Notes: generated by a model not told the origin, from the letters alone. A DNA stretch of 47,235 nucleotides from Oscillatoriales cyanobacterium (GCA_011390955.1 JAABRM010000054.1:1-47235), one strand, 5' to 3'. Counted from the stretch's first letter, positions 8,180 through 16,813 are shown. A program made the numbers and translations.

Positions 8180-9535
8180 ATGAGCGATTGCCAATATATC
8201 TCAATTGATTTGTTTGCGGGCGCTGGAGGCATGACAGAAGGATTTAAACAGAAAGGATTTCACCCTATTTTTGCTAACGATCGCGAAAAATCAGCTTTGG
8301 CAACTTTTCAGAAAAACCACCCATCAGCGATCGCTTCAGATCAACCTTTAGAAACCCGAAATCCTTCAGATATTAGAAAATCTCTGAATCTATCTAGAGG
8401 CGAGTTAGATTTGCTCGTGGGCGGGCCACCATGCCAGGGCTTTTCTACATTAGGACAGCGCAATCCTCAAGACCATCGCAATCGATTATATCAGTATTTT
8501 TTGAAATTTATCGAAGAATTTAGACCCAAAGCTTTTGTCATGGAAAATGTGGTCGGTATGCTCTCCCTACAACAGGGTTATGTGGTTGAGGAAATTATTC
8601 ATAAAACCGAGAAATTAGGCTACGGAGTTTCGGTAATCACGCTCGACGCCGTAGAGTTTGGTGTGCCTCAATTCCGTAAACGAGTTTTCATTTTGGCCGG
8701 GTGCGATCGACAAACCATCCAGGCACCTAAACCGACACATACTTCCAGAAAGCGAAAAAAAAATCACCAAACAGACAATAATTATCAGATATCTCTTTTT
8801 GCCGATGAAAATTATTGCACTCACCAGCCAGCTATCACTGTTTATGAGGCAATTTCAGATTTGCCTGAAGCCGTATTTCCTCCTAAATTAACCCACCAAT
8901 CTATCCCCTATCCTAAGTTAAATGGTTTGAGTGAATATCAGCAAGAAATCCGCCAAAGTTCAAGGGAAATTATCCATCATTCCGCTAAACAAATGCTGGG
9001 AATTCGTCGGCTTCGTCTGGCACTGATGCGCCCCGGAGATTATGGCACAAAAATTGCTGCCCGACTCAAAGAAGGTGGGTTGCCCAATGAGATTATTGAG
9101 CAGTTATTGGGTGGTGATGGCTTGAGAAATTTACATGAATGTAGACGAGAAGACCGAGAAAAAGAAGCAGCAATTAGAAAAATTTTACAGCAGGGTCACG
9201 TTGACATTGAGGAAGTGATGAAATCCCTAGACTCTGGAGGATTCGCTAACAAGTACCGGCGCTTAGATTGGCAGAATCCGGCTCATACTTTAGTCGCTCA
9301 CATGGCAAGAGATTGTTCTGATTTTATTCATCCAGAATATGACCGATTTTTGTCAGTTCGGGAAGCCGCAAGATTGCAATCTTTCCCGGATGATTATTAC
9401 TTTTGTGGTTCTCAATTTCAGCAATTTAAACAAATTGGTAATGCGGTGCCACCGAAATTAGCCAGCGCGATCGCCTCTGAGGTGGCTAAATTTTTAGGCT
9501 CTCGATCTTACTCCGTGGCTGAGGCTAAAAACTGA
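8180..9535 (+). CDS. DNA (cytosine-5) methyltransferase
   Basis: A C5-cytosine DNA methyltransferase of 451 residues. Motif I is DLFAGAGGMTEGF (about 10-22). Motif IV is GGPPCQGFST with nucleophile Cys85, followed by the ENV motif near 130. The target-recognition region lies between about 180 and 390, and motif X QIGNAVPPKLA is near the C-terminus. It transfers a methyl group from SAM to C5 of cytosine. An excellent Shine-Dalgarno (GGAGGAAAGG) stands just before the ATG. The gene is convergent with, and overlaps by 28 bp, a candidate restriction endonuclease, so it is most likely the protective half of a type II restriction-modification pair. The recognition site cannot be read from sequence. 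Confidence 0.95.
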   Translation: MSDCQYISIDLFAGAGGMTEGFKQKGFHPIFANDREKSALATFQKNHPSAIASDQPLETRNPSDIRKSLNLSRGELDLLVGGPPCQGFSTLGQRNPQDHRNRLYQYFLKFIEEFRPKAFVMENVVGMLSLQQGYVVEEIIHKTEKLGYGVSVITLDAVEFGVPQFRKRVFILAGCDRQTIQAPKPTHTSRKRKKNHQTDNNYQISLFADENYCTHQPAITVYEAISDLPEAVFPPKLTHQSIPYPKLNGLSEYQQEIRQSSREIIHHSAKQMLGIRRLRLALMRPGDYGTKIAARLKEGGLPNEIIEQLLGGDGLRNLHECRREDREKEAAIRKILQQGHVDIEEVMKSLDSGGFANKYRRLDWQNPAHTLVAHMARDCSDFIHPEYDRFLSVREAARLQSFPDDYYFCGSQFQQFKQIGNAVPPKLASAIASEVAKFLGSRSYSVAEAKN

Positions 9536-10602
9536 ATGAAAACATCAGGATCGCTGTTGAGGTCAACTACATAAATTTTTTTGCCACTGGGAGTATTTAG
9601 TCCCGATGGAACTGTGCGATTATTGCAACTAAAACAAGCATCAAAATCACCATGTTCTTCTACATAGCGGCGCTTATCTGAAGGATTACTTGGTGAACCA
9701 AGTTCACCTCTATTGATCCCATCTCCGTGAGGCGGAGGAAATAATTTTACATCCAGAGTAAACAAAATACTCAGAAAACCGGCTGCCATCATTATGCGAC
9801 TAGCAGGAATATCATCGGATACTCTCTCAGCTAGGCTGACTTTAGCATGGATGCCGCCAATGATATTGTAGTCATTTGATGATATTCCTTGCTCTTGTTT
9901 TTCTAAGATAATATCAATTTTACTAGAGCTAATTTTCTCGGCCAAATCCATGCGATTCAAGCTATCTTGCTTTTGCTTTTTTGACAATAATGGTGTCAGG
10001 ATCATCCCCAGATTTTTCAGTCGAGGATTATAAATTCTCTTCAGGGCGAGTTCAAAGGCTTCTCCAGAAGTTCTTGCCCAACTTTGTTCAGGATTTGTGC
10101 CTTGTTTTTCCCTTAGATAAATCCGGTATAAAATATGGTGCCATAAATCAGATGGATTCTGATTGGGACACCTTTGCAGGGCAAACAAGAAAGCATCGGC
10201 GATCGCTTCTCTTCCTTTCACTTGAGGATTGTGAATTAACGACTTGAAGTATGCCGAAATCGCCGCATAATCTGGATCGCTTGTCTGGTCAAAATTGACA
10301 GGATCTATTTCCCGATCGCTGGTCAAATTAATCGGTAATTTTACAGGTTTTTCTGACTGATTCGCCCGGTCTAATGCTTGCCCAAACTCTGTCCAACTCA
10401 CCTCTAAAGCGGCCAGAATTTTTGCCAGACTTTGAAAAGAGGGATTACGCTCACCCCGTTCCACACCACCAATGTACGTCCGGTGCAGTTCGGAATGTTC
10501 CGCAAGAGTTTCCTGGGAAAGTCCTTGGGTTAAGCGAAAGCTGCGGAGAACTTCTCCGAGTAACTTGAGATCGGACAAATTGGCATTCATACAAATTGGC
10601 AT
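9508..10602 (-). CDS. HTH-XRE domain fused to candidate type II restriction endonuclease
   Basis: The first 70 residues form an XRE-type helix-turn-helix (LGEVLRSFRLTQGLSQETLA ... HRTYIGGVERGERNPSFQSL), like a restriction controller (C) protein. The remaining 290 residues look like a PD-(D/E)XK nuclease. They contain SGEAFELALKRIYNP, KIDIILEK with a candidate catalytic Asp, and HAKVSLAERVSDDIPASR. The last resembles the K...S...R/ER active-site strand of CCGG-cutting enzymes such as the Cfr10I/BsaWI group. Two CxxC-like cysteines (CFSC) follow. It sits tail to tail with the cytosine methyltransferase, whose stop codon lies inside this gene. Starts at 10602 and 10590 are both possible because of a 16-bp duplication. 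The nuclease assignment is inference; the HTH is clear. Confidence 0.75.
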   Translation of the reverse strand: MPICMNANLSDLKLLGEVLRSFRLTQGLSQETLAEHSELHRTYIGGVERGERNPSFQSLAKILAALEVSWTEFGQALDRANQSEKPVKLPINLTSDREIDPVNFDQTSDPDYAAISAYFKSLIHNPQVKGREAIADAFLFALQRCPNQNPSDLWHHILYRIYLREKQGTNPEQSWARTSGEAFELALKRIYNPRLKNLGMILTPLLSKKQKQDSLNRMDLAEKISSSKIDIILEKQEQGISSNDYNIIGGIHAKVSLAERVSDDIPASRIMMAAGFLSILFTLDVKLFPPPHGDGINRGELGSPSNPSDKRRYVEEHGDFDACFSCNNRTVPSGLNTPSGKKIYVVDLNSDPDVFIQFLASATE

Positions 10603-10606
10603 TCAT
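10575..10606. repeat. 16-bp tandem duplication at the REase start codon
   Basis: ACAAATTGGCATTCAT occurs twice back to back (10575-10590 and 10591-10606). On the minus strand each copy carries ATGAATGCCAATTTGT, so the start region of the HTH-REase gene is duplicated and provides alternative starts in two frames. It may tune expression or be a recent slippage event. Confidence 0.9.
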
Positions 10607-10760
10607 ATCTACCAAAATGTCTCAATGATGACCATAAGTCTACAGACTATAAGTAGCAATCATTTTCTGCGATCGCTTTGGCATCCCGAAAAGAAACCGG
10701 GCTTCTCTTTTTAAAAGGGCTAATTACCTGCACAAAAAGCACCCCTAAACCCCAGGCGAT

Positions 10761-10787
10761 TCCGCGAAGCGGATCCCTTACGGGAAT
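10761..10787. repeat. 27-nt small repeat inserted in a HIP1 site
   Basis: GCGAT (10756-10760) and CGC (10788-10790) flank 27 nt containing CCGCGAAGCGG and GGATCCCTTACGGGAAT. Removing it restores GCGATCGC. It carries the stop codon of the Mut7-C gene, whose last residues are therefore repeat-derived (…RFP instead of a predicted …RSPGV). Confidence 0.85.
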
Positions 10788-11521
10788 CGCACTGCCCGAA
10801 CCTCAGCAATAAACTGTACCATTTTTTCATAGTGAGAACCTTTCCAGTAAATTTTGCCACAGTCGAGACATTGGCGAAATTCATCATGGTTTTCTCTAGT
10901 TTTTAGGGAAAGTTGTGCGGCAATTGTCTCTTTATCCACTGCCTTGACAGCCCCATTACAGTGAATACACCGAGAAAAGGGTTGAATTGCCTCAAATAGA
11001 TTAAATCTTTGCAGGACTTCTCGTAATTGTTGCTGGGGATTTTTATCCCGCACCCAGTAACCATGAGTGACAATTCCCCGCTTAAGTAAGCCAATATCTC
11101 GCGTGAGTAAAATGCGGTTTTCTTGACTAGAAATTTCCGCTAATTCTGCATCGGGATAATCATTCCGATACAGGGTATCAAATCCGAGACGGCGTAAATA
11201 TGCCGCTAGTTTTCCTAAGTGTAAATCCAGGACAAATCGGGGTTCTGGTTGCGGACGCAAGGGCAATATTTCGGCAATATCTCCCAATGCGGAAATGGGA
11301 TAAATATGGCATTGGTCATTATTTTGAACTAGGTAGGAAAAATCCACCGATTCCCCATTGACCATTATCCCATGAACTTCGGGATGGGGCACGCCGAAAG
11401 ATTCTATCATGTCTTTAATTGATGGGTGGTCTTTAAACTGGTGGGTAAATTGCCGATTTTTCCGCTCATCAGATAAGAAAATATTCAGGTCTGTATGAAA
11501 GTAAAATGTAGCTTGGTTCAT
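10778..11521 (-). CDS. Mut7-C RNase-like protein with N-terminal ubiquitin-like domain
   Basis: A 247-residue protein with two domains. The first 80 residues look like the ubiquitin-like beta-grasp Mut7-C domain (ATFYFHTDLNIFLS ... VHGIMVNGESVDF). The second is a Mut7-C PIN-fold nuclease with FVLDLHLGKLAAYLRRLGFD, RILLTRDIGLL and a C-terminal zinc ribbon (CIHC ... CLDC). Proteins of this type are predicted RNases, related to the Mut-7 C-terminal domain, acting in the cytosol. I chose the ATG at 11521 because the 39-residue upstream extension is basic and not domain-like. The C-terminus is set by a 27-nt repeat inserted at a HIP1 site. Confidence 0.88.
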   Translation of the reverse strand: MNQATFYFHTDLNIFLSDERKNRQFTHQFKDHPSIKDMIESFGVPHPEVHGIMVNGESVDFSYLVQNNDQCHIYPISALGDIAEILPLRPQPEPRFVLDLHLGKLAAYLRRLGFDTLYRNDYPDAELAEISSQENRILLTRDIGLLKRGIVTHGYWVRDKNPQQQLREVLQRFNLFEAIQPFSRCIHCNGAVKAVDKETIAAQLSLKTRENHDEFRQCLDCGKIYWKGSHYEKMVQFIAEVRAVRFP

Positions 11522-11788
11522 AATTTTTGGCGGATGGAAACAAGTTTTTTCATGGTAGCGGTTTTTTCTCAGTCTAACAATAGGAAGCCGATCGCTCCTA
11601 AAGACCAATTTTTGCCCTGGATCCCACCCTTGGGGCAAAAATCGGTCTTGAAAGGCGATCGCGCCGAAGATATCCCCAGACCCCCCATCGGCGATTTTGT
11701 ATTAGGTGTTAATAAAAGATACCAGTCAGCATCAAGAAATTTCCTTTTGCCTCTAGTATAATTAAGGTAATCGATCTTCAGAGAATAA

Positions 11789-12193
11789 ATGGCTATGACC
11801 CAGAATGATAAAGTGATTATCACCGCGTTTATTCATGCTTTAACCCGCTTGGATAAGAAACTCCCCACCACCGTACTGAATCAGTTGGGGATGATCCTGG
11901 ATGTGGCCGATCATGCCAGAAGATTAGAGATGGTGGCGTCAAGTTATACGGATTTAGCCAGACTATATGCGGAAGAGTGCGATCGCCTTTGGGCTGACCC
12001 CAGGGATCCGCAGAAAGGCTATCTGCCCAATTTTGACACCAATGAATACGATCGAGAATTGAAAAACCTGGCGGAACAAATTTGCCATTCTCCTAACCCC
12101 GTTCAAGCCGCCAAAGATGCTATTAATTCGAGCCAAAATAGCCGCATTCAAGCATTTTTCCATCAAATCTTTAACTCATCCCAGCCTAACTAA
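11789..12193 (+). CDS. Cyanobacterial hypothetical protein, paralogue of 42767-43156
   Basis: A 134-residue soluble helical protein. It aligns end to end with the 129-residue product at 42767-43156, sharing the patterns AF..(A/S)L.R...KLP, DLA(R/K)LY.EECDRL, (K)KG(Y/F)(L/F)P and L.(N)L(A/V)EQIC. No catalytic motif is visible and the function is unknown. It stands alone here, whereas its paralogue is directly followed by a coiled-coil membrane protein. The start could be ATG 11789 or the second ATG two codons later. A likely -10 element (TATAAT in AGTATAATTAAGG) lies about 30 bp upstream. Confidence 0.85.
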   Translation: MAMTQNDKVIITAFIHALTRLDKKLPTTVLNQLGMILDVADHARRLEMVASSYTDLARLYAEECDRLWADPRDPQKGYLPNFDTNEYDRELKNLAEQICHSPNPVQAAKDAINSSQNSRIQAFFHQIFNSSQPN

Positions 12194-12273
12194 CCGGGGT
12201 GCATTTATCTTGGCATTCCAGTAACCTGGCGACAGGTCGGTCAGCAGCAAAGTCAGGGATAACCAGGGGAAAG

Positions 12274-12311
12274 CCAATCTATTTTTGCTTAGTTGCACAA
12301 AAATAGATTGG
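12274..12311. terminator. 14-bp perfect inverted repeat
   Basis: CCAATCTATTTTTG (12274-12287) and CAAAAATAGATTGG (12298-12311) pair perfectly around a 10-nt loop in the gap after the hypothetical protein gene. It probably ends or stabilises that transcript. There is no U-run, so a factor-independent terminator is not certain. Confidence 0.5.
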
Positions 12312-12436
12312 GGATGAGAAAACATCGCTTGTGATCTGAAACACTGTCAAGACTGGAAAAATCGGTTATTTAATAGCTTAGAATCAGTCAGGTGTCATCT
12401 AAATCTTATCAAGGGGGTCTAACCCCTTCATCCCCT

Positions 12437-13135
12437 ATGTTAATTAAAAATAATATCAGCGGAATAGAACTTAAAGCCCAGTGGCAAATTTTATTTGATA
12501 ATTCTGCGGGCGATCGCCGAGAAGAAAGGAAAGTTTTGCGCGACTTAATCGATGCTTATTCCGAAGCTCATCGGTTTTATCACGGTTTGACTCATATTAA
12601 ACATATTTTAGGGGTAATTGCTACCTTCCAAGGCCAAGCAAAAAATTACCAGGCGATTCAATTTGCCGCTTGGTTTCACGATGTAGTTTACCATCCCAAC
12701 GCTAAGGATAATGAAGAAAAAAGCGCCGCTTATGCCGCCAAGGTGTTAACTAAATTGAACATCTGTTCCGCCACTATTGATGCGGTGACTCAGATGATCT
12801 TAAATACGAAATACCATCAAGCAGCCCCAGAGGATATTGATAGTCAAATTCTCCTGGATGCGGATTTGGCGATTTTAGGGGCAGATGAAGCCAGCTATCA
12901 GTTTTATGCCAGAGGAATTCGTCGAGAATATGCCCGGTTATCTTCGGCAGAATATCGCTTAGGGCGCATCCAAGTTTTGCAACAGTTTTTACAGCGATCG
13001 CGCATCTATTATACCCAGCCCATGTTTGGCCAATATGAAACTAAAGCCCGTCATAATATCCTATTAGAAATTGAAGCCCTTTGTTCGGCAGATAGCTATT
13101 TAGAATTAACCGGGCAAAAATCCTCGGCGGCTTAA
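12437..13135 (+). CDS. HD-domain metal-dependent phosphohydrolase
   Basis: A predicted HD-superfamily hydrolase of about 232 residues. Metal ligands are visible: a first His in the RFYHGLTHIKHIL segment, the paired FAAWFHDVVYHP (HD), and a distal Asp in LLDADLAILG. This is the arrangement of the N-methyl-D-aspartate-receptor-NMDAR2C-subunit-like/predicted HD hydrolase group. Substrates are probably phosphorylated nucleotides or similar compounds, but none can be named. The frame could begin at GTG 12392; I prefer the ATG at 12437, where the upstream 15 residues look like untranslated sequence. It precedes psbQ by about 110 bp. Confidence 0.83.
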   Translation: MLIKNNISGIELKAQWQILFDNSAGDRREERKVLRDLIDAYSEAHRFYHGLTHIKHILGVIATFQGQAKNYQAIQFAAWFHDVVYHPNAKDNEEKSAAYAAKVLTKLNICSATIDAVTQMILNTKYHQAAPEDIDSQILLDADLAILGADEASYQFYARGIRREYARLSSAEYRLGRIQVLQQFLQRSRIYYTQPMFGQYETKARHNILLEIEALCSADSYLELTGQKSSAA

Positions 13136-13248
13136 TAAGGCTGAATTTTGGCAGTCCCAACCGAAAAACCCCAGGCAGGGGTATGGAAAAGGGGCACAGA
13201 TTGTCGCATAATCTTACTTGGTAATAACTGTAGAAAATCATCAAGGCA

Positions 13249-13695
13249 ATGAAACGCTATAAATCGATTTTAGCCAGCATTCTGGCAGTGGTCATGGTGT
13301 TTTTGGTTAGCTGCGGCAGCCCCACCCCGACCAAACCCCCTGCTTATACTCCAGAAACCCTGGAGCAAATTAGCTCTTATGAGTCCAAACTGCTGGCATT
13401 TCGCGATCGCATGACCGAGTTAGAAGGATTTATCGCCGCTAAAGATGGGGTCAATGTTCGCAGCTTGATCCACGGCCCCCTGGGTTCTCTGCGTCAAGAC
13501 ATGAGCTATGTGAGCCGTCTGCTGTTGCTGCCTGCGGAACAAAAAACCGCCTTGGCAGAAGCCCGAGACATTTTCCGGCATTTGGAAGCGATCGATCGAG
13601 CCGCTGAAGCCCAAAACTATGTCCTGGCAAGGGATAATTACGCCGAAGCCCTGAGTGATTTCGATCGGTTCTTTACTTTACTGCCCAACAGCTAG
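13249..13695 (+). CDS. psbQ: Photosystem II protein PsbQ (CyanoQ lipoprotein)
   Basis: A 148-residue lipoprotein of the cyanobacterial PsbQ family, a lumenal extrinsic subunit that stabilises photosystem II. The N-terminus has a basic start (MKRYK), a hydrophobic stretch and a lipobox LVSC with Cys22 as the likely lipidation site, followed by a Pro/Thr linker. The mature part is a four-helix bundle with family text such as RDRMTELEGFIAAKDG, FIHGPLG-like LIHGPLGSLRQDMSYV and DFDRFFTLLP at the end. AAGG precedes the ATG. A strong hairpin terminator follows immediately. Confidence 0.95.
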   Translation: MKRYKSILASILAVVMVFLVSCGSPTPTKPPAYTPETLEQISSYESKLLAFRDRMTELEGFIAAKDGVNVRSLIHGPLGSLRQDMSYVSRLLLLPAEQKTALAEARDIFRHLEAIDRAAEAQNYVLARDNYAEALSDFDRFFTLLPNS

Positions 13696-13703
13696 GTTTC
13701 TAG

Positions 13704-13739
13704 ATAAAGTGAGAAGTTGTGATACACTTCTCACTTTAT
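13704..13739 (+). terminator. Hairpin terminator after psbQ
   Basis: ATAAAGTGAGAAGT (13704-13717) pairs perfectly with ACTTCTCACTTTAT (13726-13739) around TGTGATAC, nine bases after the psbQ stop, followed by TGTTTAT. The arms are symmetric, so it may work on both strands. Confidence 0.8.
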
Positions 13740-13760
13740 TGTTTATAGGGAATATGTCAG

Positions 13761-14894
13761 ATGAGCCATGTGATTGTGATTGGCTGTGGGGTTGTCGGGG
13801 CAGCGATCGCATTTGAACTCAGCCTACTGCCCCGCTTACAAGTCACGGCGATCGATCGCCAGCATCCGGGACAGAATGCCACCAGTGCCGCCCTAGGGGT
13901 TTTGATGGGAGCCATTAGCAAAAAGGTGAAAGGGAGAGCGTGGCAACTTCGACAGCAGAGTATGCAGCGCTATGAAACCCTGATTCCTGAGTTAGAAGCT
14001 TTGACTCAAACCAAAATTCCCTATAATCGCCAAGGGATTCTCAAGCTTTGTTTAGGGGATGAAAAGATGTCCAAGTGGGAAGAATTGGCGCAGTTACGGG
14101 AAAGCCAAGGTCTGCCCTTAACAATTCTCAATCCCTTTCAGGTACGTTCTCAATATCCGCAACTGGGAAATATCGATACATTGATCGGGGCGGTTTACTC
14201 CCCAAGCGATCGCCAAGTTCATCCGGTTTCCTTAACTCAAGCTTTGGTCGGGGCAGCCCAACGCCATGAGGTGAAATTTCACTTTGATGTCACCGTTGAG
14301 GGCTTTAAAACTGTTGCCGGGGAAAATTCAACCAAGTCCGTGACTGTGGTTCGGACCAACCGGGGAGATTTGACCGCCGATTGGGTGGTGGTGGCGGCTG
14401 GTTTGGGTTCCACTCCTCTGACTGCTGAGTTGCAAAAACCTGTTTCCGTTACCCCGGTTCTGGGACAAGCCCTGCAATTACACCTGAGTCATCCGTTGGG
14501 CAATCCAGACTGGCAGCCGGTGATTACTGGGGATGACGTGCATATTGTCCCTTGTAAAGATTTTGGGTCAATGGGATCGATGGACTATTGGGTCGGGGCA
14601 ACGGTGGAATTTCCCACGGGTAAGTCTGCCATAGTCCCCGATGAAACCCGGTTAAATGATGTCTTACAACGAGCGATCGCCTTTTGTCCCGATTTGGCCC
14701 AAGCCACCGTGGTCAGAAAATGGTCTGGTTTGCGACCCCGACCGGATGAACAATCAGCCCCCGTCCTCGGTCCACTGCCGGGATACAATAACGTGCTATT
14801 GGCGACGGGTCATTATCGCAATGGTGTGTTATTAGCCCCAGCCACAGCGATCGCAATTCGTGATGCGATCGTCGAAAAAATTTCCGGGAATTAA
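13761..14894 (+). CDS. FAD-dependent oxidoreductase, glycine oxidase/ThiO-like (DAO family)
   Basis: A 377-residue flavoprotein of the D-amino-acid-oxidase/glycine-oxidase family. The ADP-binding GCGVVGAAIAFE motif is at residues 8-19, and the second FAD contact is at DRQHPG. The central substrate domain ends with RKWSGLRPRPDEQSAPVLGP and ATGHYRNGVLLAP, typical of ThiO/DadA-like enzymes. It probably oxidises an amine or amino acid with oxygen as acceptor. A role in thiamine synthesis would be expected of ThiO, but no thiamine gene is adjacent, so I keep the name general. It is monocistronic, placed after the psbQ terminator. Confidence 0.87.
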   Translation: MSHVIVIGCGVVGAAIAFELSLLPRLQVTAIDRQHPGQNATSAALGVLMGAISKKVKGRAWQLRQQSMQRYETLIPELEALTQTKIPYNRQGILKLCLGDEKMSKWEELAQLRESQGLPLTILNPFQVRSQYPQLGNIDTLIGAVYSPSDRQVHPVSLTQALVGAAQRHEVKFHFDVTVEGFKTVAGENSTKSVTVVRTNRGDLTADWVVVAAGLGSTPLTAELQKPVSVTPVLGQALQLHLSHPLGNPDWQPVITGDDVHIVPCKDFGSMGSMDYWVGATVEFPTGKSAIVPDETRLNDVLQRAIAFCPDLAQATVVRKWSGLRPRPDEQSAPVLGPLPGYNNVLLATGHYRNGVLLAPATAIAIRDAIVEKISGN

Positions 14895-15004
14895 CACAGC
14901 AGCCGCTTATGAATAGCAATTTATCCCATTTCTAATTTGCCAAAGATGCAACAGTAAGGGCTAAAAAAATCCGAATAATTGTTAATTAATCAGAACATAA
15001 GACC

Positions 15005-15541
15005 ATGAACTATTCTCTGTTTAAACCCGATCGATCTGGCGAGATTCAGCAGATGTTTACTAACACTTTCTCCGATTCTGAGGGAGAGTCAGAAGGTGCT
15101 TTGATTGGTAATCTCGTTCAGGAATTGATCGAAACAACACCAAGCCAGGATCTATATGTGTTTGTTGCATTAGATGGGGATAAAATTGTCGGTGGCATTC
15201 TGTTTACCCGTCTGACATTTGATACCGACATCAGAGTATTTTTGCTCGCACCTGTCGCAGTTGCTACTGACTATCAGGGTAAAGGGATTGGTCAAGGACT
15301 GATTAGTTTTGGGTTGCAAACGCTCAAAGCTGAAGGCGTTCGGTTAGTCTTTACTTACGGCGATCCTAAGTTTTACTCCAAAGTCGGTTTCCAGCAGGTC
15401 AGCGAGCAGCAGTTTAAAGCGCCGTTAGCGTTAACCTATCCCCATGGTTGGATGGCGAAATCGTTAACCGATGAAGCGCTGAAACCGATTGCGGGCGAGT
15501 CATCCTGCGTTGCTGGATTCAACAAGCCCGAATTGTGGTAG
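15005..15541 (+). CDS. GNAT N-acetyltransferase (YhbS-like)
   Basis: A 178-residue single-domain GNAT. Strand beta4 and the acetyl-CoA loop read LAPVAVATDYQGKGIGQGLI (about residues 90-109), with the canonical QGKGIG loop. The later part, VFTYGDPKFYSKVGFQ, is typical of YhbS-like acetyltransferases. The acceptor substrate is unknown. The ATG at 15005 gives the usual family length. It is a single-gene unit, separated from the next gene by a 280-bp stretch with heptamer repeats. Confidence 0.87.
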   Translation: MNYSLFKPDRSGEIQQMFTNTFSDSEGESEGALIGNLVQELIETTPSQDLYVFVALDGDKIVGGILFTRLTFDTDIRVFLLAPVAVATDYQGKGIGQGLISFGLQTLKAEGVRLVFTYGDPKFYSKVGFQQVSEQQFKAPLALTYPHGWMAKSLTDEALKPIAGESSCVAGFNKPELW

Positions 15542-15774
15542 TCGAGCAGAGGGCAGGCATATAGCAATCCTAATTTAGTCCTGATTTAGTCCTGTCCAAA
15601 AGTTGATTGCTTTTAGGCAACAGACATTCTTGCTTATTGCCAGAGTAGCGGAATAGGAAAGATTGTTAATTGTTAATTGATATTAGCGTTGAACTATTGG
15701 TTTGATTCAAAATTAAGATGCCCTTTCTACAATTATTACTCGCTCAACTTCAATTATCCCCAAAACAGCGCTCG

Positions 15775-15813
15775 ACCATCAACCATCAACTATCAACTAT
15801 CAACTATCAACTA
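15775..15813. repeat. Heptanucleotide tandem repeat (STRR)
   Basis: Five consecutive heptamers, ACCATCA twice then ACTATCA three times, plus a partial copy, end nine bases before the start of the phosphodiester glycosidase gene. Heptameric short tandem repeats are characteristic of filamentous cyanobacteria. Copy number could vary between strains and shift promoter spacing. The rest of the gap from 15542 shows nothing else. Confidence 0.9.
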
Positions 15814-15821
15814 TTCAGACA

Positions 15822-16778
15822 ATGTTATCGGACTTATCGATCGCCAAATTCGCCAATATTGCTAAGATTGTCCTGCCAAGAATTCTCTTCAGCAGCGCGA
15901 TCGCAATTATCTTATTTCCCTTAGTAATTTATAGTGGTTTGCTATTGCGTCGTCCCCCGCGAACCGCCCAACAAAAACAGTTATTTCCCGGCATTACCTA
16001 TCAACGGATGGCGGATTTAAATCCCCGTCCGGTGATGATGCATATTGTCACTATTGACCTGACTGCCCCAGGAATCAAACTGCGAGTCACACCGGGAGAA
16101 CCGGGAGATGATGGCAAAGATATCCCCGCCCAAACCACCTCAGAGTTTCTGCAAAAGCATCAGCTACAACTCGCGATCAATGGCAGCTTTTTTTATCCTT
16201 GTTATTTTAATCACTTTTGGGATTTTGTCCCGCAACGAGGCGATCGCGTTAATGTAATTGGTCAGTTAATGGCCGATGGCATTTTATACAAAGAAGGTAA
16301 ACCGGGTTGGGGAGTATTATGTGTTTCTGAATCCGCCGGGGTTTCTATTGCCCCTGTCGATTGTCCCCCGAACACCCGTGAAGCGATCGCCGGTCGAGAA
16401 ATCATCATCCAAAATGGTCAACCTGTGGCGATCGCTAAACCGGAAAAAAATAGCGATCGCCACAAACCATTTCCGCGAACCGTCGTGGCAACCGATCGCC
16501 TAGGGGAGAAATTATGGTTCATCTTAGTAGATGGTCGTCAACCGCATTATAGTCAAGGTCTAACCCTTCCTGAAGTAACCGAAATTCTCGTAAAAATGGG
16601 AGTTGATACAGCCCTCAACTTAGATGGGGGTGGGTCTACTACCCTGGCGATCGCTGAGGGCAAAAAGACTCGGTTATTAAACTCCCCCATTGATGCCCGA
16701 ATTCCCATGCGAGAACGGGCGATCGGCAACCATATTGGCATTTATACCTCACCCCAATCATCCCATCAACAACCCTAG
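15822..16778 (+). CDS. Phosphodiester glycosidase family protein (NAGPA-like)
   Basis: A 318-residue membrane-anchored or exported protein. A hydrophobic segment at about residues 18-40 (ILFSSAIAIILFPLVIYSGL) serves as an uncleaved signal anchor, and the remainder is extracytoplasmic. It contains LAINGSFFYP, LWFILVDGRQPHYSQGLTL and LNLDGGGSTTLAI, the signature of the phosphodiester-glycosidase (NAGPA/DUF2233) domain. Related enzymes remove phosphate-linked sugars or act in cell-wall and exopolysaccharide metabolism. It is convergent with the cpc operon and shares the intergenic terminator region. Confidence 0.87.
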   Translation: MLSDLSIAKFANIAKIVLPRILFSSAIAIILFPLVIYSGLLLRRPPRTAQQKQLFPGITYQRMADLNPRPVMMHIVTIDLTAPGIKLRVTPGEPGDDGKDIPAQTTSEFLQKHQLQLAINGSFFYPCYFNHFWDFVPQRGDRVNVIGQLMADGILYKEGKPGWGVLCVSESAGVSIAPVDCPPNTREAIAGREIIIQNGQPVAIAKPEKNSDRHKPFPRTVVATDRLGEKLWFILVDGRQPHYSQGLTLPEVTEILVKMGVDTALNLDGGGSTTLAIAEGKKTRLLNSPIDARIPMRERAIGNHIGIYTSPQSSHQQP

Positions 16779-16813
16779 ACTAAAAATCAGCAAATTAAAA
16801 AATCAAAAAAATC

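Noticed and set aside
11522-11638. 39-residue extension of the Mut7-C protein
   Set aside because: It is basic, does not resemble the ubiquitin-like domain, and the ATG at 11521 starts the domain directly.
12194-12436. tRNA or small RNA gene
   Set aside because: The perfect 14-bp hairpin is present but no cloverleaf, anticodon arm or promoter pattern can be made out.
15542-15821. Extra ORFs in the heptamer-repeat stretch
   Set aside because: The frames read repeats (TINYQLSTINYQLS) and have no coding features.
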